Source of the DNA: Calidithermus chliarophilus DSM 9957
GTDB taxonomy: Bacteria; Deinococcota; Deinococci; Deinococcales; Thermaceae
Assembly: GCF_000430045.1 (NCBI RefSeq)
Contig: NZ_KE387023.1
Coordinates: forward strand, 2,588,929 to 2,652,928
Direction of reading: 5' to 3'
DNA length: 64,000 bases
A model generated the notes under the pieces. That model saw nothing but the letters and a program-made list of their open reading frames with translations. It did no database searches and was not told the DNA's origin. A program made the translations under genes and the position numbers. Shown in pieces: positions 27,203 through 35,329 of this stretch (within the stretch, counting starts at the first letter, position 1; each line of letters begins with the position of its first letter).

Positions 27203-28093
27203 ATGCAGATGCAAAAGGTTCTGCCCCGTGCCGCCGGCGACGGCTGGATGGTCCTCGTCGCCCTGCTGGCGCTGTACCTGATCTGGGGCTCGACCTACCT
27301 CGCCATCGTCTACATGGTCGAGACCATGCCTGCGCTGCTGGCGACGGGGGTCCGCTTCCTGGTGGCCGGCGGGGGGATGTTCCTCGTGCTGCGGTTGCGC
27401 GGCGCCCCCGCCCCAACCCGCGCCGAGTGGTGGGGCGCGGCCCGCGTGGGCACGCTGCTGATGGGCGGGGGCATGGGGATGGTAGCGCTGGGCGAGTCGC
27501 TGGGGGTGGCCTCGGGGCTGGCGGCCACCATCATCGCCACCATGCCGCTGTGGCTGGCCCTGTTCGGCCGGCTGTGGGGCGAGAAGACCCGCCGCCTCGA
27601 GTGGCTGGGCATGGCGCTGGGCTTCGCCGGGGTGGCGCTGCTGATGCTCGAAGGCAACCTGCGCTCCAACCTCGTCGGCACCCTCCTGATCTTCCTGGCC
27701 CCGGTCTGCTGGGCCTTCGGCTCGGCCTGGAGCCGCCACATGACCCTGCCCAAGGGCATGATGGGCAGCGCCGCCGAGATGCTGGTGGGGGGCGGGGTGC
27801 TGGTGGTCATGGGCACGCTCCTGGGCGAGCGCTTCACCCAGGTGCCCAGCCCCGGGTCCCTCGCTGCCTGGGCCTACCTGGTGGTCTTCGGCTCGGTGGT
27901 GGGCTACAGCGCCTACATGTTCCTGCTCTCGAGGGTGCGCCCCGCGCTGGCGGGGAGCTACGCCTACGTCAACCCGGTGGTGGCGGTGCTGCTGGGGGTG
28001 GCCCTGGTGGCCGAGCCCATCACCGTGGTCACCCTGCTGGCCCTGCCGGTGATCCTGCTGGGGGTGGGGCTGGTAGCCCTGGCCCGGCGTTAG
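27203..28093 (+). CDS. EamA/DMT-family exporter
   Basis: 296 residues, ten membrane helices in two EamA repeats. The first repeat has the YedA/RhtA-like start LYLIWGSTYLAI; the second carries VFGSVVGYSAYMFLL and YVNPVVAVLLG. Likely exports amino acids or related metabolites, consistent with the divergent Lrp-type regulator. ATG 27203 has GGGAG upstream, 2 bp after the cupin stop. Confidence 0.88.
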   Translation: MQMQKVLPRAAGDGWMVLVALLALYLIWGSTYLAIVYMVETMPALLATGVRFLVAGGGMFLVLRLRGAPAPTRAEWWGAARVGTLLMGGGMGMVALGESLGVASGLAATIIATMPLWLALFGRLWGEKTRRLEWLGMALGFAGVALLMLEGNLRSNLVGTLLIFLAPVCWAFGSAWSRHMTLPKGMMGSAAEMLVGGGVLVVMGTLLGERFTQVPSPGSLAAWAYLVVFGSVVGYSAYMFLLSRVRPALAGSYAYVNPVVAVLLGVALVAEPITVVTLLALPVILLGVGLVALARR

Positions 28094-28123
28094 GCTATAC
28101 CCTTAGCCATTCGCGGAGGACTC

Positions 28124-29353
28124 GTGAGCGACAGGCGCATCTTCTACGGCTGGGTCGTGGTGGCGGTGGCGGTGCTGGCGACGCTGGTCGCCGCCGGGAT
28201 TCGCTCGGTGCCGGGGGCCTTGCTGGTCCCGGTGGAGCAGGACCTGGGCTGGAGCAAGACCACCATCTCGGTGGCGGTGTCCATCGGCTTAGTGCTCTTC
28301 GGGCTGGGTGGCCCCTTCAGCGGCTACCTCATGGACCGCTACGGCCCGCGCCGCATCACCCTCTTCGGCCTGCTGCTGATGAGCCTGAGCATGGCGGGCA
28401 GCGCCCTCATGACCCAGGTCTGGCAGCTCAACCTGATCTGGGGCGTGGTGAGCGGGGTGGGCACCGGCATCGTGGGGAGCGTGCTGGGCGCGACGGTCGC
28501 CAACCGCTGGTTCATCCGGCAGCGGGGATTGGTCATGGGGATTTTCGGCGGGGCCACCTCGGCGGGGCAGCTCATCTTCATCCCCGCGCTGGTGGCCTGG
28601 GCCACGGGGCTGGGCTGGCGCGAGGCCAGTTGGGTCATGGTGGGGGTGGCGCTGGCGGTGATGGTGCCCATCTTCCTGCTGATGAGGGACAGCCCTGCCG
28701 AGATCGGGGAGCGGCCCTTGGGGGCCGCAGCGGGAAGTGCCCCCGCTAAGATCACCGCCGACGCCGGGGTGATGGGCCGGGCGGTGCGCTCGAGCACCTT
28801 CTGGCTGCTGGCGGGCACCTTCTTCATCTGCGGCGCGACCTCCAACGGCCTCATCGGCGTCCACTTCATCCCCTACGCCGTGGACTGCGGCATCTCGCAG
28901 GGCGTGGCCTCGGGGATGCTGGCCCTGCTGGGCGCGATGAACTTCGTGGGCACCATCGCCTCGGGCTGGCTCACCGACCGCTACGACCCCCGCAAGCTGC
29001 TGTGCGTGTACTACGTGTTCCGCGGCTTCTCGCTGCTGCTGCTGCCCTACGCGGTGACCCCTGAGACCATGGTCCCCTTCGCCATCCTCTTCGGCCTCGA
29101 CTACATCGCCACCGTCCCCCCCACCGTGGCCCTGGTGGCCGACAACTTCGGGCGCCAGAACGTCGGCACGGTTTACGGCTGGGTCTTCGCCGCCCACCAG
29201 CTCGGCGCGGCCTTCGCCTCCTGGGCCGGGGGCAGCGTGCGCGACGCGCTGGGCGAGTACAACCTGGCCTTCTTTGCCGCAGGAGCCGTAGCGATCATGG
29301 GCGGAATGCTGTCGCTGGGCATCCGGCGGGCGTTGCGGCCGGTGGTGGCTTGA
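28124..29353 (+). CDS. major facilitator superfamily transporter
   Basis: 409 residues, 12 membrane helices. It resembles the oxalate/formate or monocarboxylate antiporter branch: RRIFYGWVVVA at the N terminus, SGYLMDRYGPRR as loop 2-3 motif and GWLTDRYDPRKL in the second half. Substrate unknown. GTG start with CGGAGGACTC upstream; third gene of the cupin-exporter run. Confidence 0.88.
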   Translation: MSDRRIFYGWVVVAVAVLATLVAAGIRSVPGALLVPVEQDLGWSKTTISVAVSIGLVLFGLGGPFSGYLMDRYGPRRITLFGLLLMSLSMAGSALMTQVWQLNLIWGVVSGVGTGIVGSVLGATVANRWFIRQRGLVMGIFGGATSAGQLIFIPALVAWATGLGWREASWVMVGVALAVMVPIFLLMRDSPAEIGERPLGAAAGSAPAKITADAGVMGRAVRSSTFWLLAGTFFICGATSNGLIGVHFIPYAVDCGISQGVASGMLALLGAMNFVGTIASGWLTDRYDPRKLLCVYYVFRGFSLLLLPYAVTPETMVPFAILFGLDYIATVPPTVALVADNFGRQNVGTVYGWVFAAHQLGAAFASWAGGSVRDALGEYNLAFFAAGAVAIMGGMLSLGIRRALRPVVA

Positions 29354-29640
29354 GGGGGTGTCGGTAGCCGAACGCCGATAGCTGATAGCCGAACGCCAGA
29401 CGCCGAACGCCAGACGCCGAACGCCAGACGCCTTTTCTTTACCCCCCTTAGCAAGGGGGGCTGGGGGGATACCCCCTCCCCGCACGCGGGGAGGGAAGGG
29501 GTGGGGTGAACCACGAGCCACGGGCCACGAGCCACGGGCCACGAGCTGACGGCTGACCGCTGACGGCTGAAGGCTTACCGCCGTCTACCACAAGCCACAC
29601 GCCACGCTACGAGCCACAAGCCTCCCGTCTCCTGCCTCTA
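29354..29640 (+). repeat. composite heptamer-repeat block with two-hairpin cassette
   Basis: 305-bp gene-free gap. In order: GATAGCC/GAACGCC/CAGACGC units; hairpin I CCCCCCTT-AGC-AAGGGGGG (29442-29460); a CTGGGGGGATA linker; hairpin II with arms CCCTCCCCGC / GCGGGGAGGG (29474-29495); then CCACGAG/CCACGGG units running in phase into CTGACGG units, and more CCAC-type units. The promoter of the next gene lies at its right end. Confidence 0.85.
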
Positions 29641-29645
29641 CGGCC

Positions 29646-29651
29646 TATAAT
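29646..29651 (+). promoter_or_regulatory. perfect -10 box of a leaderless promoter
   Basis: TATAAT, then 7 nt, then ATG 29659. Confidence 0.65.
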
Positions 29652-29658
29652 CGGGCCG

Positions 29659-30231
29659 ATGATTTTCCCCCTGAACAAAGCCCCTGCCGCTGGTGAAGTG
29701 GCCGATCTCCAGAAGCTCCAGGCCGCTGGGCTGCCGGTGGTGGCTACTGTGGTGTTGCAGGGCCTCGAGACCGAGTTCTACCAGCTCGCCAACCTGGCCG
29801 AGCAGATCCGCAACGCCTTCGCCGGGGTCTTCGGGGCGCGGCTCGACGAGGAGCGGCTCGAGGCCGCCTGTGCCCAGGCCGAGCGGCTGGTGCGGGAGAG
29901 CTACCTGCTGCCCGAGCGGGCCGAGGAGGTGCGGCGGGTGCTGCCGGAGGGCCGCTTGCTGGTGCGCTACGCGGGCGAGGCGCCCTTCGCCCTCGAGCCC
30001 TCCTCCCAGGAGGCGCTATGGGCGCTCAAGCGGCTGTGGGCCTCGAGGTGGCAGGTGGACAGCGTGCTCGAGCGCGCCCCCACCCTGGCCCCGCCCGAGG
30101 TGGCGAGCCTGGTCCAGGCCGCTGGGGGCGACCTGCTGCCCGACGAAGCCCTGGCCCAGCGCGCTTCGGCGGTGCTGGGCCGCGGCGTGCAGGTCTGGGC
30201 CTCGAGCGGCCAGGTCGCGCGGCTCGCCTGA
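29659..30231 (+). CDS. protein of unknown function
   Basis: 190 residues, soluble, mixed alpha/beta, rich in Ala, Leu, Glu and Val. The first 60 residues (ADLQKLQAAGLPVVATVVL) faintly recall the first part of the PEP synthase/PPDK ATP-grasp domain, but no ATP-binding motif is visible, so this is not claimed as a function. The start is fixed by a perfect TATAAT box 7 nt upstream. Probably in one transcript with the PHP phosphatase 12 bp downstream. Confidence 0.65.
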   Translation: MIFPLNKAPAAGEVADLQKLQAAGLPVVATVVLQGLETEFYQLANLAEQIRNAFAGVFGARLDEERLEAACAQAERLVRESYLLPERAEEVRRVLPEGRLLVRYAGEAPFALEPSSQEALWALKRLWASRWQVDSVLERAPTLAPPEVASLVQAAGGDLLPDEALAQRASAVLGRGVQVWASSGQVARLA

Positions 30232-30243
30232 GAAGGGGGAACC

Positions 30244-31041
30244 GTGTTCGACTCGCACATGCACACCCCCCTCTGCCGCCACGCGGTGGGGCACCCCCTC
30301 GAGTACGTCGAGGCCGCGCGGAAGGCGGGCCTGCAGGGCGTGGTCTTCACCGACCATAGCCCCATGCCCCCCTGGTTCGACCCCGAGGTGCGCATGAGCC
30401 TCGAGCAATTGCCCCTCTACCACGCCACGCTCGAGCGCGCCCGGGAGCAGGCCGGGGACTTCTACGTGGGGATCGGGCTCGAGGCCGACTACCACCCCGG
30501 CACCGAGGGCTTCGTGCGGCGGATGGTGGCGGGCTACGCCTACGACTACGTGATCGGCTCGGTGCACTACCTCGGGGCCTGGCCCTTCGACAACCCGGCC
30601 TTCGCCGCCGACTTCGACGAGCGCGACCTGCGCGAGCTGTACCGCGAGTACTTCGGGCTGGTGGTGCGGGCGGCCCGCTCGGGGCTCTACCACGCCATCG
30701 GCCACCTCGACCTGCCCAAGAAGTTCGGCCACGTCCCGCCGGAGGGCTACCTCGACCTGGCGGAGGAGGCCCTGCGGGCCATCGCCGGGGAAGGGCTGGC
30801 CCTGGACGTCAACACGGCGGGCTGGCGCAAGCCGGTGGGGGAGGTGTACCCCGCGCCCGCGCTGCTGGAGCGGGCCCGTGAACTGGGCATCCCTGTGGTG
30901 CTGGGCTCCGACGCCCACGCGCCCGGGGAAGTGGGCCACCGCTTCGCCGACGCGGCCGCGGCGCTGCGCTCGGCGGGCTACCGCGAGGCGCTGGTCTACC
31001 GGGAAGGACGAGGACGGCCCTACGCGCTCGAGGTACGATGA
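30244..31041 (+). CDS. hisK: PHP-family histidinol-phosphatase
   Basis: 265 residues. Metal-dependent phosphatase that makes histidinol in histidine synthesis. The PHP motifs are complete: HMHTPLCRH (5-13), FTDHSPMP, GLEADY, GSVHYL, IGHLDLPKKF and the closing GSDAHAPG. Length and motif spacing fit the monofunctional HisJ/HisK type known from Thermus. GTG start with a purine-rich GAAGGGGGAA upstream. Confidence 0.88.
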   Translation: MFDSHMHTPLCRHAVGHPLEYVEAARKAGLQGVVFTDHSPMPPWFDPEVRMSLEQLPLYHATLERAREQAGDFYVGIGLEADYHPGTEGFVRRMVAGYAYDYVIGSVHYLGAWPFDNPAFAADFDERDLRELYREYFGLVVRAARSGLYHAIGHLDLPKKFGHVPPEGYLDLAEEALRAIAGEGLALDVNTAGWRKPVGEVYPAPALLERARELGIPVVLGSDAHAPGEVGHRFADAAAALRSAGYREALVYREGRGRPYALEVR

Positions 31042-31048
31042 CGCCCTC

Positions 31049-31834
31049 GTGACCGCCCCCTCCGCACTCCTCCCCCGCCTCACCGAGGCCTTCGCCGAAA
31101 TCCCCGAGGTCGAGGCCCTGCTGCTCGCCGGCTCCCAGGCCGCCGCTACGGGCGACGCCCTCTCCGACTACGACTTCTACGTCTACGGGGAGTGTCCGGT
31201 GCCCCTCGAGGCCCGCCGGGCCCTCTTCCGCCGCTTCGACGCGCGCATGGAGCTCGACAACCGCTACTGGGAGACCGAGGACGACGGCGTGGTGGAGGGG
31301 GTCGCCCTCGAGGTGATCTACCGCCCCTGGGCCTTCATCGAGGAGCAGCTCGAGCGCACCCTCGCCCGCTGCGAGGGCTGGGTCGGCTACAGCACCTGTT
31401 TCTGGCACAACTACCTCACCTCGCGGGTCTTGTTCGACCGCACCGGACGGGCCGCCCGCCTGCAGGAGCGCTGCCGGGTGCCCTACCCCCCTGCCCTCAA
31501 GGCCAGCATCCTCGAGAAGAACCTCCCCCTGCTGGGCGGCTCCGTCACCGACTACCCCGGCCAGGTCGCCAAGGCCATCGAGCGCCGGGACTGGGTGAGC
31601 CTCAACCACCGCGTAGCAGCCTTCCTGGCGAGCTACTTCGACGTGCTCTTCGCCCTCAACGAGCTGCCCCACCCCGGGGAGAAGAAGCTGGTGCGCCTGG
31701 CCCAGGAACGCTGCCCGAAGCTCCCGCCCCACTTCGCCCAGGACGTCGAGGCCCTCACCGCGCCCGGCTACCGCGCCGAGGAGATCCCACAGCGCCTGGA
31801 GCGCATGGCGCGCGAACTCCGGGCCCTGGCCTAG
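31049..31834 (+). CDS. nucleotidyltransferase-fold protein, function unknown
   Basis: 261 residues. Minimal nucleotidyltransferase signature AGSQ (27-30) followed by SDYDFYVYG (Asp 40 and Asp 42). The remaining helical part has FWHNYLTSRVLFDRTG, similar to proteins annotated as DUF4037. Paralogous in fold to 25426 but not closely related. GTG 31049 is preceded by TACGAT 9 nt upstream. Placed between the PHP phosphatase and PolX. Confidence 0.65.
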   Translation: MTAPSALLPRLTEAFAEIPEVEALLLAGSQAAATGDALSDYDFYVYGECPVPLEARRALFRRFDARMELDNRYWETEDDGVVEGVALEVIYRPWAFIEEQLERTLARCEGWVGYSTCFWHNYLTSRVLFDRTGRAARLQERCRVPYPPALKASILEKNLPLLGGSVTDYPGQVAKAIERRDWVSLNHRVAAFLASYFDVLFALNELPHPGEKKLVRLAQERCPKLPPHFAQDVEALTAPGYRAEEIPQRLERMARELRALA

Positions 31835-31863
31835 CGCTTTTGGCTCCCCGGCGCGGCTCCCGT

Positions 31864-31869
31864 TAGGCT
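31864..31869 (+). promoter_or_regulatory. -10 box of leaderless polX-like promoter
   Basis: TAGGCT followed by 6 nt and ATG 31876. Confidence 0.5.
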
Positions 31870-31875
31870 AAGGCC

Positions 31876-33462
31876 ATGAACCGCAAAGAGCTGGCCGGGA
31901 TGCTCGAGTACGCCGCCGACCTGATGGAGGTGCTGGGGGAGGGGGAGTTCCGGGCCCAGGTGTACCGCCGGGCCGCCCGCAACATCGAGAAGCTCGAGGC
32001 CGACCTCCAGACCCTGGCCGCGCAGGGCTTCCGAGGGGTCCCGGGCGTGGGCCCCTCGCTCGCGCCCATGCTCGCCGAGATCGTGCACAGCGGCGAGTTC
32101 GCCTACATGGCCGAGCTCGAGGCGCAGGTGCCCCCCGGCGTGCTGGAGTTCTTCCGGGTGCAGGGGCTGGGCCCCAAGCGCATCCGGGCGCTGTGGGAGC
32201 ACGGCGTGGACTCGCTCGAGGAGCTCATCCGCCACGGCGAGGCCGGGCGGCTGCGGGGCATCCCCGGCTTCGGGGCCAAGACCGAGGCCAACCTGGTCCA
32301 GGCGGCGCGCTTCGCGCTCGAGGGCCTGCGCCGCGTGCTCTACGGCGAGGGGGTCGAAGCCGTCGAGCTGCTGCTGGCCGACTTCGCGAACGCCGGCCTC
32401 CGGGCCGAGGTGGCCGGGAGCTTCCGGCGGGGCCTCGAGACGCTGGGCAACCTCGACTTCGTGGCCCTGGCCGAGCCCGAGGCCGTGCAGCACGCCCTGG
32501 GGCGCTACCTCGAGCGCCTCGAGGGCACCGTCTGGCACGGGCACCTGGGGGGCCTGCCCCTCAAGGTGTTCTGCGCGACCCCCCAGAACTACGGCACCGT
32601 GCTGGTGCGGGCCACGGGCTCACTGGCCTTCCTCGAGTCGCTGGGCGCCCTGCCGGAGGCCCCCACCGAGGCCGAGGTCTTCGAGCGCCTGGGACGCCGG
32701 CCGGTCTCGCCCTACTGGCGCGAGCCCGAACACCTGGGCCTGGAGGAGCCCGTCCAGCCCCTGCGCCGGGAGGACCTGCTGGGCCTCATCCACTGCCACT
32801 CCACCTACTCCGACGGCACCGCCAGCCTGCGGGCCATGGCCGAGGCCGCCATCGCCGAGGGCTACGGCTACATGGTCATCTCCGACCACTCCCAGTCGGC
32901 GCCCTACGCGGGGGGCTTGGGGCCGGAGCGGGTGCTCGAGCAGTGGGCCGAGGTCGAGCGCCTCAACGCCGAGCTCGCCCCCTTCCGCATCCTCAAGGGC
33001 ATCGAGTCCGACATCCTCCCCGACGGCTCCCTCGACTACCCCGACGAGATCCTTGCCGGCTTCGACGTGGTGATCGGCAGCCTGCACTCCGGGCTCAAGC
33101 TGCCCCGCGAGGCCCAGACCGAGCGCCTGCTGAAGGCGCTGGACAACCCCTACCTCACGGTCCTGGGCCACCCCACCGGGCGCCTGCTGCTGCGCCGCCA
33201 GGGCGCCGACGCCGACTGGGAGCGGGTGCTCGAGCGCGCCGCCGAGCGGGGCGTGACCGTCGAGATCAACTGCAACTACTACCGCTGCGACCTCGACTGG
33301 CGCCTCGCCCTGAAGTGGCGCGACCGGCTGCGCTTCTCCCTGGGGACCGACGCGCACAGCGTGGAAGGGATTCAGACCATCTCCTACGGCCTGGTCCTGG
33401 GGCGTAAAGCCGGCCTGGGCACCGCGCACGTGATTAATTGCCGGCCCGAGGGCCAGCGTTAA
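31876..33462 (+). CDS. polX: PolX-family protein with degenerate polymerase site and intact PHP domain
   Basis: 528 residues, about 45 fewer than T. thermophilus PolX. N-terminal 8-kDa-type domain with helix-hairpin-helix motifs (GVPGVGPSLA; RGIPGFGAKT), then a PolX palm beginning GSFRR (181-185). The first catalytic Asp of the usual GDID motif is Asn in GNLD (191-194), and the third Asp position is Lys 230 (LPLKVF). After ATGS (246-249) the thumb region with the HN...R motif is shortened. The C-terminal PHP domain is complete: HCHSTYSDG (306-314), ISDHSQ, GHPTGR, GTDAHS. The polymerase is therefore probably dead and the phosphoesterase/exonuclease active. Alignment is from memory of the family. 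Confidence 0.85.
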   Translation: MNRKELAGMLEYAADLMEVLGEGEFRAQVYRRAARNIEKLEADLQTLAAQGFRGVPGVGPSLAPMLAEIVHSGEFAYMAELEAQVPPGVLEFFRVQGLGPKRIRALWEHGVDSLEELIRHGEAGRLRGIPGFGAKTEANLVQAARFALEGLRRVLYGEGVEAVELLLADFANAGLRAEVAGSFRRGLETLGNLDFVALAEPEAVQHALGRYLERLEGTVWHGHLGGLPLKVFCATPQNYGTVLVRATGSLAFLESLGALPEAPTEAEVFERLGRRPVSPYWREPEHLGLEEPVQPLRREDLLGLIHCHSTYSDGTASLRAMAEAAIAEGYGYMVISDHSQSAPYAGGLGPERVLEQWAEVERLNAELAPFRILKGIESDILPDGSLDYPDEILAGFDVVIGSLHSGLKLPREAQTERLLKALDNPYLTVLGHPTGRLLLRRQGADADWERVLERAAERGVTVEINCNYYRCDLDWRLALKWRDRLRFSLGTDAHSVEGIQTISYGLVLGRKAGLGTAHVINCRPEGQR

Positions 33463-33524
33463 GCGAACTTAACCCAAAATTTCGACCCCCTGGTAAGGGG
33501 TAGGCTGTTACGCCTCCACGTAAC

Positions 33525-33530
33525 TAGGCT
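33525..33530 (+). promoter_or_regulatory. -10 box of the pilin operon promoter
   Basis: TAGGCT, 6 nt, then GTG 33537; leaderless pattern at the head of the operon. Confidence 0.5.
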
Positions 33531-33536
33531 TGGGGC

Positions 33537-33971
33537 GTGATAAGACCTCGAGGGTTGACCCTTATCGAGCTGCTGCTCGTCATCGCCCTGATCGGGATCG
33601 TGCTCGGGGTCATGGCGGTCTCGAGCCGCAGGATGCTCGGCAACCAGGAAGCTAAGGCGGGCCTCAACTCCGTACGGCAGATCGTGTGGCAGGGGGCTAC
33701 CGCCGCCGCCAGCCGGGGCCAGCGCCTCGACCTCGTCCGTGTCGGACGGCGCCTCCAGGTGCAGACCCAGGAGAGCACTCCCCGGGTGATCCGCTCCGTG
33801 GACCTGACCGCCGCTCTGAGCGCGCAGCTCCCCAACGGCACCTGGTTCAGCTTCACGCCCCCCGGGAAGGTCATCTTCCCTACGGGGTTCGCCCAACCGG
33901 TCAACGTCACGGTCAACGGGCGTTCGTACTCCCTCAGCTTCTCGCTGATCGGGGAAGTCAAGGTGCAGTGA
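33537..33971 (+). CDS. type IV pilin-like protein (GspH/FimT type, PilA1-like)
   Basis: 144 residues. Short basic leader MIRPRG, then the prepilin peptidase site G|LTLIELLLV with Glu at +5 and a ~20-residue hydrophobic helix, followed by a small beta-rich globular part. Minor pilin of the pilus/DNA-uptake machine. First gene of a four-gene operon that matches the Thermus pilA1-pilA2-pilA3-comZ order. GTG start, leaderless. Confidence 0.88.
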   Translation: MIRPRGLTLIELLLVIALIGIVLGVMAVSSRRMLGNQEAKAGLNSVRQIVWQGATAAASRGQRLDLVRVGRRLQVQTQESTPRVIRSVDLTAALSAQLPNGTWFSFTPPGKVIFPTGFAQPVNVTVNGRSYSLSFSLIGEVKVQ

Positions 33972-33985
33972 ACGAGGGCACGGCT

Positions 33986-34471
33986 ATGAATAGACGAGGG
34001 TTGACGCTCATTGAAGTGATAGTGGCACTGGCCGTGCTGGGCATAGCCCTGTCGGCTTTCATGCTCCTGATCCTCGGGAATATGCGCCAGAACGTCGAAT
34101 CGGGGGGGCGCACCGAGGCATCCCAACTGCTGAACTACTTCGGGCGCCGGCTGGTAGGGGCCGACGACGAGGTGATGCCGGACAGCGCCTCCACCTACCG
34201 GGAGTGGAACTACGGGACGCTCAGCACCAACTTCCCCGACCTGACCAGTGAGGGGAACTTCGCCAACCCCAACCTCTACCGCGCGAGGATCACCAACGAA
34301 GGCACGCCCACCTGGGCGGTGAGCGGCGGCCTCAACCTCAGCAGCCTGCGGGCATACCGCATCCAAGTGTGCTGGCGTGGCGCACAGGGGGAGTCGTGCG
34401 TGGAGGCCCGAACCGTCGGGGCCGCCCCCGTGGCGGGTGGGGCGGCAGCACCCCTGCCCGGCATCAACTAG
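33986..34471 (+). CDS. type IV pilin-like protein (PilV/PilA2-like)
   Basis: 161 residues. Leader MNRRG and cleavage site G|LTLIEVIVALAVLG with Glu at +5. The mature part includes two cysteines (about 128 and 136) that could form a disulfide. Starts 14 bp after the previous pilin; weak GAGGG site upstream. Membrane-embedded before assembly. Confidence 0.88.
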   Translation: MNRRGLTLIEVIVALAVLGIALSAFMLLILGNMRQNVESGGRTEASQLLNYFGRRLVGADDEVMPDSASTYREWNYGTLSTNFPDLTSEGNFANPNLYRARITNEGTPTWAVSGGLNLSSLRAYRIQVCWRGAQGESCVEARTVGAAPVAGGAAAPLPGIN

Positions 34472-34480
34472 GAGAAGGGC

Positions 34481-35329
34481 ATGCGCAGAGCTAGAGGCTT
34501 CACCCTTATCGAAATCCTGGTCGCCCTGGCCGTGCTGATCACGGTGACGGCGATCGCGTATAACGGCATGATCCAGTCGCTCCAGACGCAAAGCGACCAG
34601 GAGGCCGCGACCAACTCTCAGGCGAAGCTGCGAAGGGTGATGGAGGTGATCACGCAAGACCTGCGCAGCGCGATCTTCGGCGGGATCATCAACCAGCCCT
34701 ACACCCCCACCGCGCGGGCGGTTTCCTTCGGCCTCATCGACGGCGGGGCCGGGTATCCGGTCGTCAACAAGCAGGACCAGTACGCCGACATCCTCTCCGC
34801 GGCGGCGACGGCGTCCGCTTTGGGGATCGGCGTCAACGACCAGCTCCTGATGGTCAATGGCGCGCAGTCCATCGTGTTGCCCGTTTCCGGCGTGGCCCAG
34901 AACGGTCAGCCCAGCCAGTGGAGGCTCTCCCACTCCTCCTGCCGCAACCCGCTCGCCTACGCCCCCACGGGCACCCTGGTTTTCCGCATCCGGGCCATGG
35001 GGATCCGTTACGACCCCGACCAGGACACCCTGTACACCCGCGAGGGCGGCACGGAGCAGGCCATGGCCTTCGATATCACGAACTTCCGCATCGACTACGT
35101 CTACACGAGCTCGAGCGGCACCCTGCGGACCTGGGATTTCTCCGGCGGTGCTTTCCCGGGTATGACCTTTACCGACGCGGGCACGACCTACACCCTCCAG
35201 CGCTTGCAGGTGGTGATGGAAGCGCGGGAAATCTCCCGGGGCCGTGCCATCACCAGGACGTACACCGGCCAGGTGGAGCTCCTCAACAACGGCACCTACG
35301 CCATAGGGACGGTGGTCTCATGCTCATGA
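34481..35329 (+). CDS. type IV pilin-like protein (PilW/PilA3-like)
   Basis: 282 residues. Leader MRRARG, cleavage G|FTLIEILVALAVL with Glu at +5, then a long extracellular part, as in PilW-type minor pilins. AGGAG precedes the ATG. Its 3' end overlaps the comZ-like gene by 10 bp. Confidence 0.88.
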   Translation: MRRARGFTLIEILVALAVLITVTAIAYNGMIQSLQTQSDQEAATNSQAKLRRVMEVITQDLRSAIFGGIINQPYTPTARAVSFGLIDGGAGYPVVNKQDQYADILSAAATASALGIGVNDQLLMVNGAQSIVLPVSGVAQNGQPSQWRLSHSSCRNPLAYAPTGTLVFRIRAMGIRYDPDQDTLYTREGGTEQAMAFDITNFRIDYVYTSSSGTLRTWDFSGGAFPGMTFTDAGTTYTLQRLQVVMEAREISRGRAITRTYTGQVELLNNGTYAIGTVVSCS

